From assembly GCF_009812055.1 (NCBI RefSeq), contig NZ_WQNH01000018.1, forward strand, positions 1 through 64,000: a stretch of DNA of 64,000 bases. Reading direction: 5' to 3'. Shown piece by piece: positions 34,826 to 43,765 of this stretch. Positions within the stretch are counted from its first letter, which is position 1. Every line of letters starts with the position of its first letter. The stretch is from Chelativorans xinjiangensis (GTDB lineage Bacteria > Pseudomonadota > Alphaproteobacteria > Rhizobiales > Rhizobiaceae). The position numbers were made by a program, and so were the translations under genes. The notes under the pieces were generated by a model. That model did no database searches, was not told the origin of the DNA, and saw nothing but the letters and a program-made list of their open reading frames with translations.

Positions 34826-35994
34826 CGGAGTTGGTCACGCCAGGCATCATGGTTGTCTTCGCTGCCGGCTTCGTCTGGGCGTGGACGGTCGACAGGAGTA
34901 GGACATATCCGCTCTTCCTCGCGGGAGCGTGCCTTCTGTTTTCCGCCGGAATATCGTCCCAGGTTCTCCACATCCCGCGCGCACTCGGCCCAGGAACGCT
35001 GATATCCGGCGCCCTTTACACCCTTGCCGTGCTGATCGCGTGTGAGGCGATCCTGCGACGCTCCGGAGCGACCCTCGGCTGGCGTCTGCATGCGATCTCC
35101 TTCCTGGGCATCATGCTCCTGCTCTGGTACTTCTTCTACGTCGAGCGAAACCTGTTGGCTCGCGTCTACACCCAAAACTTCGGGTACGGGCTCGTTCTCC
35201 TAGTCACTGCAATCGTTATGGGTCGGACAAGGTCACGGCGAACGATCGACCGGGTGCTCGTTTGGAGCTTGTTGTTGTTTGCCGTTCATTTCTTCCCGCG
35301 AACACTCTTCACGATCGGTTTTTCGGCTCCCCAGTCGTCGCCTGAGGCGTTTGGCGCATCGGCCTTCTGGAAGATGCTCCAGCTCTCGCTCGGCGTCTTC
35401 GGTGCCGGCCTGGCGTTGACAGTCCTCGCTGCGACGTTGACGGACGCAATGGACGGTCTGCGGGACGAGCGTGACAAGGATGGGCTTACCGGCGTGCTCA
35501 ATCGCCGTGGGTTCGAGGAACGAACATCGCGCCTCCGTGGCCGCCGCAGAACGGACGATGGGGTGCTGATCCTTTGCGACCTCGATCGATTCAAGCAGAT
35601 AAACGACACCTACGGGCACAGCGCGGGAGACGCTGTCTTGAAGGCGTTTGGCTTCATCCTGCAGGGAGCCGTGCGCGAGCATGACATCGTCGGTCGCATC
35701 GGCGGAGAGGAATTTGCGCTTCTGCTTTCAGACACGGACATATTCGGGGCACGTGAACTGTCGAGCCGGCTGAGGCAAGAGATCAAAAAAGCCCGGTTCG
35801 CGTTTCTCCCGGAGGGGCGCCACATCACGGCCAGCTTCGGCATCGCCGAATGGCATCGAGGGAGCAGCTATCGCGACGCATTCAGTGTGGCCGACCGGCG
35901 CTTATATGCAGCAAAGAGGAGCGGCCGAGACAGTGTTGTCGCCACGGACGACGGCGCTGGGGCTGAAATCGACCGAGCCGATCGCGTCGGATAG
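34798..35994 (+). CDS. Membrane-bound diguanylate cyclase (GGDEF domain)
   Basis: Makes cyclic di-GMP from two GTP at the inner membrane. The N-terminal about 210 residues contain six or seven hydrophobic helices (GIMVVFAAGFVWAW, LFLAGACLLFSAG, then further segments). The GGDEF domain begins near residue 225 with DKDGLTGVLNRRGFEE and has the active-site RIGGEEFALL near residue 300. I see no RxxD inhibitory site directly before it. The ATG at 34798 starts inside the lysR relic, overlapping it by 28 bases in antisense; its promoter would lie in that relic. It may link cyclic di-GMP to polysaccharide output (inference). Confidence 0.88.
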   Translation: MERLSLWIPTELVTPGIMVVFAAGFVWAWTVDRSRTYPLFLAGACLLFSAGISSQVLHIPRALGPGTLISGALYTLAVLIACEAILRRSGATLGWRLHAISFLGIMLLLWYFFYVERNLLARVYTQNFGYGLVLLVTAIVMGRTRSRRTIDRVLVWSLLLFAVHFFPRTLFTIGFSAPQSSPEAFGASAFWKMLQLSLGVFGAGLALTVLAATLTDAMDGLRDERDKDGLTGVLNRRGFEERTSRLRGRRRTDDGVLILCDLDRFKQINDTYGHSAGDAVLKAFGFILQGAVREHDIVGRIGGEEFALLLSDTDIFGARELSSRLRQEIKKARFAFLPEGRHITASFGIAEWHRGSSYRDAFSVADRRLYAAKRSGRDSVVATDDGAGAEIDRADRVG

Positions 35995-36085
35995 CGGATA
36001 TGGGCTGAGCGGTGCGGAAGACCTTTGGACAGCCGTTGCTGCCAGCTCTAGGATAGTGTCGGCGTCGTGATTCGGGGGGACTTCC

Positions 36086-36736
36086 ATGAACGGAATCAGG
36101 CCCTTTCTCGCCGTGGCCTTGCTGGCGGTGTCGGTTGGCGTTGGCTACGCGGCTGATGGTGAGCCGTTCTTGCATTTCGCTACCGAGGACCCGTTTGTCG
36201 GCCCCGAAACACCGGCGGTGAAGAACGATATCCACGTGTTCGGCGGTGTCTTTGCCGAAAAGTCGCTCGGCGGCGTCATCCGGTTCTGGGATGCCGACTA
36301 TACCAGCAACTATATGATCGGCGGGGCCTACGGCCGTGACTTTCGTGAGCTTGGAGCGGGTTTCGTTCTCGGCGGGGTGGCGGGTGCAGCACTCCGCTTC
36401 GGCGAGGACGACGATACCAGCGGCGAGATCTGGGCGGGACTAAGGATCCGCCACCACGGTCTGGTCATCGGCGATCTGGCGATCGCGCCGGGGCTGACAC
36501 TGGGTTTCAGCGCGGTCACCGCCCCGACGGAGATCGAACGCAGGCGTGAGATCGCACATGGCGGCGACGCGACCTTGCTGGGCTTTGTCGGGCCGGAGAT
36601 TGCGTTCCGGTTGCGGCAGGCTCCGAACGTCGAACTCGTCTACCAGCTTCACCATCGGTCCGGCGCCAACGGGATATTCGGCGACCTCGGCGAGGGGGCC
36701 AACGCCAATACCATCGGCCTTCGCTATCGCTTTTAG
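36086..36736 (+). CDS. PagL-like lipid A 3-O-deacylase (acyloxyacyl hydrolase family)
   Basis: A 216-residue outer-membrane barrel candidate. A signal peptide (residues 1-22, cleavage after AYA) precedes alternating beta strands and the protein ends in Phe. The C-terminal segment QLHHRSGANGIFGDLGEG carries the His-x-Ser spacing and the following acidic residue used as catalytic triad in PagL. Family members remove the 3-O acyl chain of lipid A. The final residues GLRYRF are typical barrel ends. The stop overlaps the stop of the convergent iolB gene by three bases. Confidence 0.72.
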   Translation: MNGIRPFLAVALLAVSVGVGYAADGEPFLHFATEDPFVGPETPAVKNDIHVFGGVFAEKSLGGVIRFWDADYTSNYMIGGAYGRDFRELGAGFVLGGVAGAALRFGEDDDTSGEIWAGLRIRHHGLVIGDLAIAPGLTLGFSAVTAPTEIERRREIAHGGDATLLGFVGPEIAFRLRQAPNVELVYQLHHRSGANGIFGDLGEGANANTIGLRYRF

Positions 36737-37548
36737 CCGTTTCCACTGTCCCGCTGAAAGATCCAGTCGTGGTCGGGGTGGTTCTTGAAGCGCCAGGCGC
36801 GGCGGGGGCCGGCCATGACGTTGAGATAGTACATCTCGTAGCCATAAGGCGCACCGCAGGGGTGGTGGCCGCGCGGGACGAGGACGACGTCGTGATTTTC
36901 GACGGCGATCGCCTCGTCGAGTTCGCCGTCCTCGGTAAAGACGCGCTGGAAGCCGAATCCTTTGGCCGGGTTCAGGCGGTGGTAGTAAGTCTCCTCCAGA
37001 TAGGTCATCTCGGGCCAGTTATCCTCGTCGTGCCGGTGCGGCGGGTAGGACGACCAGTTGCCCTGGGGCGTGTAGACCTCCGTCACCAGCAGGCTGTCGG
37101 CGACGTCGCGCTCTTCCATGGCGATGGCGTGGATGTAGCGGGTGTTGGCACCCTTGCCGCGCTCGGCGAGGGAGATTCCGGCCGGGCCGATCACCTGGGC
37201 CTCGTGGCCACGCTTGCCTGGAGCCGCGCAGACGGCGAGCGTGCAATCCGTGGTCGCCGTCGCGGTCCAGTGGGAGCCGTTGGGAATGTAGACGGCATGG
37301 GGCGGCAGGCGCTCGAAGACGTTCATGCGCTCGCCCAGTTCGCCGAAGCTCTTACCCTCCGAGGCGATCTCGGCCTTGCCCTCCACCAGCACCAGGATGA
37401 CCTCGGTATCGCCCGTCTCCTCCATGGCAATCTCGCCAGCTTGCAGGCGGTAGAGGCCGAAGCCGACATAGCTCCAGCCGGCGCTTCGCGGTGTGATGTC
37501 GTGCACCTTGCCGGCGCTGCCGGCGGGCCTGACCAGAAGTTTCGACAT
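36733..37548 (-). CDS. iolB: 5-deoxy-glucuronate isomerase
   Basis: Inositol pathway enzyme that converts 5-deoxy-D-glucuronate to 2-deoxy-5-keto-D-gluconate. It has 271 residues in a double cupin: YPPHRHDEDNWPEMTYLEET and the later VLVPRGHHPCGAPYGYEMYY supply the metal-binding His and Glu residues. It is the last gene of the minus-strand iol set, ten bases behind the small membrane gene, and converges on the PagL-like gene. Confidence 0.95.
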   Translation of the reverse strand: MSKLLVRPAGSAGKVHDITPRSAGWSYVGFGLYRLQAGEIAMEETGDTEVILVLVEGKAEIASEGKSFGELGERMNVFERLPPHAVYIPNGSHWTATATTDCTLAVCAAPGKRGHEAQVIGPAGISLAERGKGANTRYIHAIAMEERDVADSLLVTEVYTPQGNWSSYPPHRHDEDNWPEMTYLEETYYHRLNPAKGFGFQRVFTEDGELDEAIAVENHDVVLVPRGHHPCGAPYGYEMYYLNVMAGPRRAWRFKNHPDHDWIFQRDSGNG

Positions 37549-37558
37549 CTATCTCTCC

Positions 37559-37771
37559 CTATTCCGTCTTGTTGTCGGTCTCGGTGCGGGGCTCGTAGTC
37601 GTACAGGAACACCCAGGCGCAATAGATGCCGAGACCAGCGAAGAGCATGCCCCAGAAGGGCGCGCCCATGATGAACTCGAAGATGCCCCAGCCGAGGCAG
37701 ACCACGATGATCGCCACCCGCCGCCAGAGCGGGGCGAAGAAAGGATGATGAAGGTCGAAGAGCTTGTGCAT
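37559..37771 (-). CDS. Small two-helix membrane protein in the iol operon
   Basis: A 70-residue protein: a His/Phe-rich start (MHKLFDLHHPFFAPLWRR), two hydrophobic helices (VAIIVVCLGWGIFEFIMGA and FWGMLFAGLGIYCAWVFLY) and a charged tail. I do not recognise a characterised family. It lies between iolE and iolB on the same strand with little spacing to iolB, so it is probably co-transcribed. Its role in inositol use, if any, is unknown. Confidence 0.7.
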   Translation of the reverse strand: MHKLFDLHHPFFAPLWRRVAIIVVCLGWGIFEFIMGAPFWGMLFAGLGIYCAWVFLYDYEPRTETDNKTE

Positions 37772-37819
37772 CCGCTGACTATAGATGGTCTATGGAGCAA
37801 GATGAATGAGGGTGGATCA

Positions 37820-37987
37820 ATCCACGCGCGTCATCCCGGAAGCCGGAGCCCGTAAGGGCGGAGGCTGTCCGGGACCCATTCTCGCCTCGCTGAGGCTCGG
37901 CGAAGCGGGCCGGAACGTCGATGTCACGGAATGGGTCCCGGACAAACCCTCGCTTCGCTCGGGCTTTCCGGGATGACGCGCGTGGAT
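37820..37987. repeat. 168-bp palindromic intergenic repeat, copy 1
   Basis: Perfect 21-bp terminal inverted repeats: ATCCACGCGCGTCATCCCGG plus one base at 37820-37840, mirrored at 37967-37987. The inside contains TGTCCGGGACCCATTCTCGC and GAATGGGTCCCGGACA as further symmetric parts. A second copy in opposite orientation lies at 42713-42862. It is of the dispersed, non-coding repeat type found in many Rhizobiales genomes. It separates iolE from the small membrane gene and could fold strongly in the iol transcript. Confidence 0.88.
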
Positions 37988-38012
37988 CGATCTGGCTAAA
38001 CCCACGTCGCCC

Positions 38013-38912
38013 TCACGCCCGGTCCAGCCCAGCGGCCCTGGCCGCGGTCTGGAGTGCCTTCAGCCCCATGGACTGGTACTTCACCGGGTCGGCCTTCAGC
38101 GGATCCTGCTCGGCCTCGATGACCAGCCAGCCGTCATAGCCGTGCTCGGCGGCGATCTTCAGCACCGGTTCGAAGTCGAGCGCCCCTTCCGGGTCGCCGG
38201 GCACGGTGAAGACGCCACGGCGTACGCCTTCAAGGAAGGAAAGGCCCTCCTCCTCCACCTGCTTCTTGATCGCGGGGCGGACGTTCTTGGCGTGGAAGTG
38301 ACGCACCCGGTCCATATAGGCACGGGCGAGCTCCACCGGGTCGGCGCCGCCGAACCAGGCGTGGCCGACGTCGAGGAGGAGCCTCGTCGCCGGCCCCGTA
38401 CCGGCCATCAGGCGGCCGATCTCCTGGCGGGTCTCAACGATCGTCCCCATGTGATGATGGTAGACGAGGTCGATCCCTTGGCTCGCGCAATATTCGGCGA
38501 CGGCTTCGACACCGGCGCAGAATTCCGGCCAATCCTCCTCGGCCAGTACCGGCTTGTCCTTGAGCGCGACGGCATCATTGCCGTGGATGGCGTTGGAGGT
38601 CTCGCAGACGATGCAGACTTGGCAAGCATTCGCCTTCAGCATGTCGAGATGCGGCTGGATGGCGCGCTTTTCCGTCTCTATGTCGTTGACGAGCAGGTTC
38701 AGGGAGTGCCAGCCGGAGATGAAGAGGAGGCCGTGGGCGGCCAGCACTTGTCTCAGCGCATCGCCGTCGGAGGGCATCTTGTGGCCCTTCTCGATGCCGG
38801 AAAAGCCGATCGCGGCGGCCTCGCGCAGGCACTGCTCCAGCGGGATGTGGGCGCCTATTTCCTGGTCGTCGTCGTTGGACCAGGCGATGGGGTTGGTGCC
38901 GTAGCGGATCAT
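38013..38912 (-). CDS. iolE: myo-Inosose-2 dehydratase
   Basis: Dehydrates 2-keto-myo-inositol to 3D-trihydroxycyclohexane-dione, second step of inositol breakdown. A 299-residue TIM barrel: start [46 protein letters not shown] and [18 protein letters not shown] with metal-binding His and Asp residues, and [15 protein letters not shown] near the end. Its start is directly behind the iolD stop (38912/38913). Normal length. Confidence 0.95.
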   Translation of the reverse strand: MIRYGTNPIAWSNDDDQEIGAHIPLEQCLREAAAIGFSGIEKGHKMPSDGDALRQVLAAHGLLFISGWHSLNLLVNDIETEKRAIQPHLDMLKANACQVCIVCETSNAIHGNDAVALKDKPVLAEEDWPEFCAGVEAVAEYCASQGIDLVYHHHMGTIVETRQEIGRLMAGTGPATRLLLDVGHAWFGGADPVELARAYMDRVRHFHAKNVRPAIKKQVEEEGLSFLEGVRRGVFTVPGDPEGALDFEPVLKIAAEHGYDGWLVIEAEQDPLKADPVKYQSMGLKALQTAARAAGLDRA

Positions 38913-40736
38913 TCAGAGCCTCTCCTTGAGCGCGGCTTCGTAGCCTGCGCGGGCTTTTTTCACCTCGTCGCGTTCCGATACCTCGGGCACGGCGACATCC
39001 CACCAGTGGCCGCCGGCCTCGGTGGAAGGATAGGGGTCGGTGTCGATGACGACGACGAAGGGGCCGTCGGCCGCCCGGGCGCGCGCCAGCGCTTCTTCCA
39101 GCTCGGCTATCGAGCCCGCCTTCTCCGCATGGGCGCCCATGGAGGCGGCGTGGGCGACGAAGTCGATCTGCGAGGGGTTCACGTGCTGCGCGTGGTCGAG
39201 CAGATTGTTGAACTCGGCGCCGCCGGTCGCCATCTGCAGCCGATTGATGCAGCCGTAGCCACGGTTGTCGGTGATGACGACGGTGATCTTGACGCCCATC
39301 ATCGCCGCCGTCGCCAGCTCCGAGTTCATCATCATATAGGAGCCGTCGCCCACCATGACGACTACGTCGCGGTCAGGCTCGGCCATCTTGATGCCCATAC
39401 CCCCGGCGATCTCGTAGCCCATGCAGGAATAGCCGTATTCCATGTGGTAGGACATTGGCCGCCCGGCCTTCCACAGCTTGTGGAGCTCGCCCGGCATGGT
39501 GCCGGCGGCGCACATGACCACCGTGTTCTCGGTCGCCGCGCGCTGCACGGCGCCGATCACCTGCATGTCGGTGGGAAGCGCGTTGGTGACCTCGGGCGCC
39601 GCGGTCACGGCGTCGGCGGCGGCGAACCAGTCCGCCTTCAGCTTCGGGGCGGGTGGATCGAACCGCTTGTCGCCCAGGGCACGCGAAAGGGCTTCGAGCC
39701 CCACGCGGGCATCCGCACAAAGGGGCGTGGCGCCATGCTTGACCGCGTCATAGGCGTTGACGTTCAGGCTGATGAGCTTGCGCCCCGGCTTTGAGAAGAG
39801 CGACCACGAACCGGTGGTGAAATCCTGGAACCGGGTGCCGACGCCGATGACCACGTCCGCCTCGGCGCAGCGCTGATTGGCGCTGGACGAGCCGGTGACG
39901 CCGACCGGGCCAAGGTTATACGGGTGGTCCCAGGGCAGCACCGATTTGCCGGCCTGGGTCTCCACCACCGGGATCCGATGGGCCTCGACGAAGAATTTGA
40001 ACGCGTCGTGGGCATGGGAATAGTGGACACCGCCGCCGGCGATGATGACAGGCGCCTTCGCCGCCGCGATGATCTTCGCCGCCTCCTCGACCTCGACCGG
40101 GTCGGGCTGGATGCGGCGCTGCCGCCAGACTTGTCGCGCGAAGAAGCTCTCCGGCCAGTCGTAGGCCTCGGCCTGCACGTCCTGGCAGAAGGCGAGCGTG
40201 ACGGGGCCGCAGTCGGCCGGGTCCGTCATGGTGCGGAAGGCGCGCGGCAGGGCGGTGAGCAACTGCTCGGGCCGGGTGATGCGGTCGAAATAGCGCGAGA
40301 CGGGGCGGAAGCAGTCATTGGCACTGATGGTGCCGTCGCCAAAGTTTTCCACCTGCTGCAGGACAGGGTCCGGGCCGCGATTTGCAAAAATGTCGCCCGG
40401 CATGAAGAGCACCGGCAGGCGGTTGACGTGGGCAAGGGCGGCAGCCGTCACCATGTTGGTGGCGCCGGGGCCGATGGAAGAGGTGACGGCCATGGCGCGC
40501 TTGCGGCCGAGCTGCTTTGCATAGGCAATGGCCGCGTGCGCCATCGACTGCTCGTTATGGCCGCGATAGGTGGGCAACGTCTCGCGCACGGCATAAAGCG
40601 CCTCGCCAAGGGCGGCGACATTGCCGTGGCCGAAGATCGCCCATACGCCGGCGATGAAGGGTTCGCCGTCCTCGTTCATCTGTGCCGCCAGATAGCGTGT
40701 CGCGGCCTGGGCGGCGGTCAGTCTAACCGTCTTCAT
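38913..40736 (-). CDS. iolD: 3D-(3,5/4)-trihydroxycyclohexane-1,2-dione hydrolase
   Basis: Thiamine-diphosphate enzyme that opens the inositol ring to 5-deoxy-glucuronate. It has 607 residues with the ThDP-family layout: N-terminal Pyr domain with the Glu-bearing AHAAIAYAKQLGRKRAMAV region, middle domain, and C-terminal PP domain with the GDGSYMMMNSEL thiamine motif. I chose the ATG at 40736, which overlaps the iolC stop (ATGA) and gives MKTVRLTAAQAATRYLAAQ, the usual start; a frame to 40847 is inside iolC. Confidence 0.95.
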   Translation of the reverse strand: MKTVRLTAAQAATRYLAAQMNEDGEPFIAGVWAIFGHGNVAALGEALYAVRETLPTYRGHNEQSMAHAAIAYAKQLGRKRAMAVTSSIGPGATNMVTAAALAHVNRLPVLFMPGDIFANRGPDPVLQQVENFGDGTISANDCFRPVSRYFDRITRPEQLLTALPRAFRTMTDPADCGPVTLAFCQDVQAEAYDWPESFFARQVWRQRRIQPDPVEVEEAAKIIAAAKAPVIIAGGGVHYSHAHDAFKFFVEAHRIPVVETQAGKSVLPWDHPYNLGPVGVTGSSSANQRCAEADVVIGVGTRFQDFTTGSWSLFSKPGRKLISLNVNAYDAVKHGATPLCADARVGLEALSRALGDKRFDPPAPKLKADWFAAADAVTAAPEVTNALPTDMQVIGAVQRAATENTVVMCAAGTMPGELHKLWKAGRPMSYHMEYGYSCMGYEIAGGMGIKMAEPDRDVVVMVGDGSYMMMNSELATAAMMGVKITVVITDNRGYGCINRLQMATGGAEFNNLLDHAQHVNPSQIDFVAHAASMGAHAEKAGSIAELEEALARARAADGPFVVVIDTDPYPSTEAGGHWWDVAVPEVSERDEVKKARAGYEAALKERL

Positions 40737-42649
40737 GCGGCCCTCCCATGTTTGGCCCGCGCGCGGTCCCACACCGCGCACAGGGCCCGATATTTCTCTG
40801 TCATCGTGGCGACGGCCTCCCGGTCGCCGATCTCGCCGGCGAGCCACTGGCGCGCGGCGTCGGCGAAGATGGTGCGGCCGACGGCGAAGCCTTTCACAAG
40901 ATCGAAGCCGGCTGCAACCGCAAAACTCTCCTCAAGCTCGGCGGCCGGCGCGTCAAGCCCCAGGACGACGATGCCGCGCGTATAGGGGTCGTTGCGGGTG
41001 ATGGCGCCGCAGGCATTTTTCCACGCCTTCCCGGACGTCATCGGCTCCAGCTTCCACCAGTCGGGATAGACGCCGATCTCGTAGAAGCGTCCGATGACGG
41101 CGGCGGCGGTCTCATCGTCGACGGGGCGTACCTTGGAGGGGATGACCTCCAGAAGCATCTCCAGCCCGTTGCGGCGGCTGGCGGCGAAGAGCCTCTTGAC
41201 CACGTCCTCCTGGCGCGCCTTCACCTCCGCGCCGTCGTCGGGGTGGTAGAAGCACAGGACCTTCACCACGTGCTCCAGCGGCCATTCAACGACGCCGCCG
41301 AAATCCAGCCCGATCTCCGGCTCCAGCCTGAGCGGCCGGGAACCCGGCCATTCGACCGGCCGGCCGATCCACAGGCCGCTGCCGGCCGCCCGGTAGAGCG
41401 CCTCGCGGCCATGCCGGCCATCGCAGAGGATGCCGTAGCCGTGCTTGCCGCCGGACACCTGGCGCGCGGCCTCCAAGCATAGCACCTTGAACGCGCCGAT
41501 ACGCTCATGCGGGGCGCCGGCGCTGTCGGCCATTTCCTCGAGCTGCATGCGGTGGTCGAAGGCAAAGACGCGCATGTCCTGCCAGTCGCCCTTGCGGTTG
41601 GTCGACCAGTGGACCTGCTCCAAGTCCGCATCCTTGCGCAGGGCGCGGTCCTTTATGCCGGTGCGGAAGAAATATTGCAGCTCCTCCCAGGAGGGATAGG
41701 CCGGCGTGCAGCCGTGGCGGGAGACGGCGAAGGCGCCGCAGGCGTTGGCTATCTTCAGCGTCGTCGACCAATCCTCGCCGGTGAGCCAGCCCTTCAAGAG
41801 CCCGGCCATGAAGCCGTCACCGGCGCCCAGAACGTTGAAGACCTCGATGGGGAATCCCTCCCCCGCCTCGCCCTCGTCGAGCGTGTCGGGGATGTCGCCG
41901 GCGAAGGCGGAGGCGCCCATCGGCCCGCGCTTGCACACCAGCACGGCGTCGGTGAGGCCGCGCACGGCGCGCAGGGCTTCGATGGTGTCGGTGGAGCCGC
42001 CGGCGATGTGGAACTCTTCCTCCGTGCCGACGATCAGGTCGAAGAGCGGGAGCGTCTTCTGGAGCTTGGCGGTCACCCGCTCGGATTCGATGAAGCGGCT
42101 TTCGCCCGCGCCATGGCCGGCGAGGCCCCAGAGATTGGGGCGGTAATCGATGTCGAGCGCCGTTCTGGCGCCGCTCTCGCGCGCCAGCTCCAATGCCTTC
42201 AGGACCGCGGCCTCCGTGCGCGGGTGCGACAGGTGTGTGCCGGTAGCGCACACGCAGCCCGCCTCGGCGATGAAGGCGGCGTCGATGTCGTCCTCGTCGA
42301 GCGCCATGTCGGCGCAGTTCTCGCGGTAGAAGATGAGCGGGAACTGCTCCTGGTCGCGGATGCCCAAGAGCACGAGCGCGGTCAGCCGCTCGGGATCGGT
42401 CTTCACGCCCCGCACGTCGACGCCCTCGCGCTCCAGCTCCTCGCGGATGAAGCGGCCCATGTGCTCATCGCCGACGCGCGTGATCAGCGCCGACTTCAGC
42501 CCCAGGCGGGCCGCACCCGCGGCGATGTTGGTGGGCGAGCCACCGATATATTTGTTGAAGGAGGCCATGTCCTCCAGCCGCCCGCCGACCTGCGCTCCGT
42601 AGAGATCGACCGACGAACGGCCGATGGTGATGACGTCGAGGGGCTTCAT
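40733..42649 (-). CDS. iolC: 5-dehydro-2-deoxygluconokinase fused to DUF2090 aldolase-like domain
   Basis: A 638-residue fusion. Residues about 1-325 are a PfkB kinase (DVITIGRSSVDLYGAQVGG at the start, GAGDGFMAGLLKGW with the catalytic Asp) that phosphorylates 2-deoxy-5-keto-gluconate. Residues about 330-638 are a DUF2090 domain (MRVFAFDHRMQLEEMAD, WWKLEPM) of TIM-barrel aldolase type, often fused to IolC in proteobacteria and thought to cleave the phosphorylated product. This explains the absence of a separate iolJ. The ATG at 42649 has GGGAGGAG upstream; an upstream start at 42718 lies in repeat DNA. Confidence 0.94.
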   Translation of the reverse strand: MKPLDVITIGRSSVDLYGAQVGGRLEDMASFNKYIGGSPTNIAAGAARLGLKSALITRVGDEHMGRFIREELEREGVDVRGVKTDPERLTALVLLGIRDQEQFPLIFYRENCADMALDEDDIDAAFIAEAGCVCATGTHLSHPRTEAAVLKALELARESGARTALDIDYRPNLWGLAGHGAGESRFIESERVTAKLQKTLPLFDLIVGTEEEFHIAGGSTDTIEALRAVRGLTDAVLVCKRGPMGASAFAGDIPDTLDEGEAGEGFPIEVFNVLGAGDGFMAGLLKGWLTGEDWSTTLKIANACGAFAVSRHGCTPAYPSWEELQYFFRTGIKDRALRKDADLEQVHWSTNRKGDWQDMRVFAFDHRMQLEEMADSAGAPHERIGAFKVLCLEAARQVSGGKHGYGILCDGRHGREALYRAAGSGLWIGRPVEWPGSRPLRLEPEIGLDFGGVVEWPLEHVVKVLCFYHPDDGAEVKARQEDVVKRLFAASRRNGLEMLLEVIPSKVRPVDDETAAAVIGRFYEIGVYPDWWKLEPMTSGKAWKNACGAITRNDPYTRGIVVLGLDAPAAELEESFAVAAGFDLVKGFAVGRTIFADAARQWLAGEIGDREAVATMTEKYRALCAVWDRARAKHGRAA

Positions 42650-42712
42650 CAACTCACTCCTCCCTGATCGATGCGCGTTCCAGCGGGCCTCCGGGCGCCG
42701 CAACATACCCAC

Positions 42713-42862
42713 CGTCATCCCGGAAAGCTTGAGCGAAGCGAAGGCTTGTCCGGGATCTATTCCGTGACGTTTACGCTCCGGCCCGCTTCGCCGAAGCTTC
42801 AGCGAGGCGAGAATGGGTCCCGGACAGCCTTCGCCCTACGAGCTTCAGCTTCCGGGATGACG
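42713..42862. repeat. 150-bp palindromic intergenic repeat, copy 2 (opposite orientation)
   Basis: CGTCATCCCGGA (42713-42724) and TCCGGGATGACG (42851-42862) are the ends. Its reverse complement aligns along the whole length with the copy at 37820-37987, including the inner TGTCCGGGACCCATTCTCGC. It lies between the iolR stop and the iolC start, thus within the iolC leader. Confidence 0.88.
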
Positions 42863-42882
42863 TCCCATCTGGTTCCGGACAT

Positions 42883-42896
42883 AGAAGATATGTTCC
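42883..42896. promoter_or_regulatory. Near-match to the rhizobial IolR box upstream of iolC
   Basis: AGAA-GATATG-TTCC differs at one base from GGAA-N6-TTCC, the motif reported for the RpiR-type IolR of Sinorhizobium meliloti. It sits between iolR and iolC, upstream of the repeat. A short site, so chance is possible. Confidence 0.4.
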
Positions 42897-42915
42897 ATTT
42901 TGCGCGCAAGATCAA

Positions 42916-43749
42916 TCACGGAATTCCATTTTTCCGGGCACGGTTGGCCGTGCCCACGGCGACGACTAGCGCCACGGCGAGCGAAAGTGTTGCCGAAAGC
43001 GAGCGGAAATCGCCGAAATCGGCTTCAGAGACGGTGAGCAGGAGCGGCGTAACCGGCCGCAAGGGGCTTGCCAGCGAATCGGTGATAGCCACCACCTTGG
43101 CGCCGGCGCGCGAGCCGGCTTCCGCCAGCGCCACCGTCTCCGGCGAATAGGGGGCGAAGGTGATGGCGATCACGGCATCGCCGGCGCGGATGGCATGGCG
43201 GCTGTCGAGCTTGCCGACGCTGTCATGCAGCATGGTCGGCACGTTCATCTTCTCGAAGGCGTAGGCGAGATAGGAGGCGACGGAGAAGGCGCGGCGCATG
43301 CCGACAATGTGCACCATGTTCGCCTCCGACAGTGCCTTGATGGCCGCGTCGAGCGTGCGCGGGTCGAGCGTCTTGGCGAGATTTTCGAGCGACAGCCGCC
43401 CCGCCTCGACGAACTCGGCGAGGAGCGCCGAAGGACTGCCGGCCCCGCTCTCGCGCAGTTTCTCCAGGCGGGTCGCATAGTCGGGCCAGTTCTGCGCGTA
43501 GGAATCGCGGAACAGGCGCTGCATCTGCGAGAAGCCGGAGAAGCCCAAAACCTGGCAGAAACGCATGAAGGCCGACGGTTGGACGCCGGCCCCCTCGGAC
43601 ATCTCGGCCACGGTGGAGACGGCGACGCGGTCGGGATTGGCCGCCACATAGTCGGCGCACTGTTTGAGCCGTTTCGGCAGGCCGTCCGAAACCTCGAGGA
43701 CGCGGTCGAGCAGCTCCTCTACACTTGCCGGGGCCGAACGTGCATCCAT
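42916..43749 (-). CDS. iolR: RpiR/MurR-type regulator, IolR
   Basis: Probable repressor of inositol genes. The 277-residue protein has an N-terminal RpiR helix-turn-helix domain (about 1-80, VSTVAEMSEGAGVQPSAFMR) and a C-terminal SIS sugar-phosphate-binding domain (NMVHIVGMRRAFSVASYLAY, then AITFAPYSPETVALAEAGSR). I use the ATG at 43749, giving MDARSAPASVEELLDRV; a longer frame to 43866 would run through the palindromes upstream. Those palindromes and a GGAA-N6-TTCC box lie just before the gene, suggesting autoregulation. IolR in S. meliloti belongs to the same family. Confidence 0.9.
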   Translation of the reverse strand: MDARSAPASVEELLDRVLEVSDGLPKRLKQCADYVAANPDRVAVSTVAEMSEGAGVQPSAFMRFCQVLGFSGFSQMQRLFRDSYAQNWPDYATRLEKLRESGAGSPSALLAEFVEAGRLSLENLAKTLDPRTLDAAIKALSEANMVHIVGMRRAFSVASYLAYAFEKMNVPTMLHDSVGKLDSRHAIRAGDAVIAITFAPYSPETVALAEAGSRAGAKVVAITDSLASPLRPVTPLLLTVSEADFGDFRSLSATLSLAVALVVAVGTANRARKNGIP

Positions 43750-43765
43750 GTGTCGTCTTTCCGTC

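Noticed and set aside
38142-39794. Long plus-strand open frame (550 codons) opposite iolE/iolD
   Set aside because: Runs across two well-recognised minus-strand genes; His/Asp/Gly-rich composition is typical of antisense GC-rich codons.
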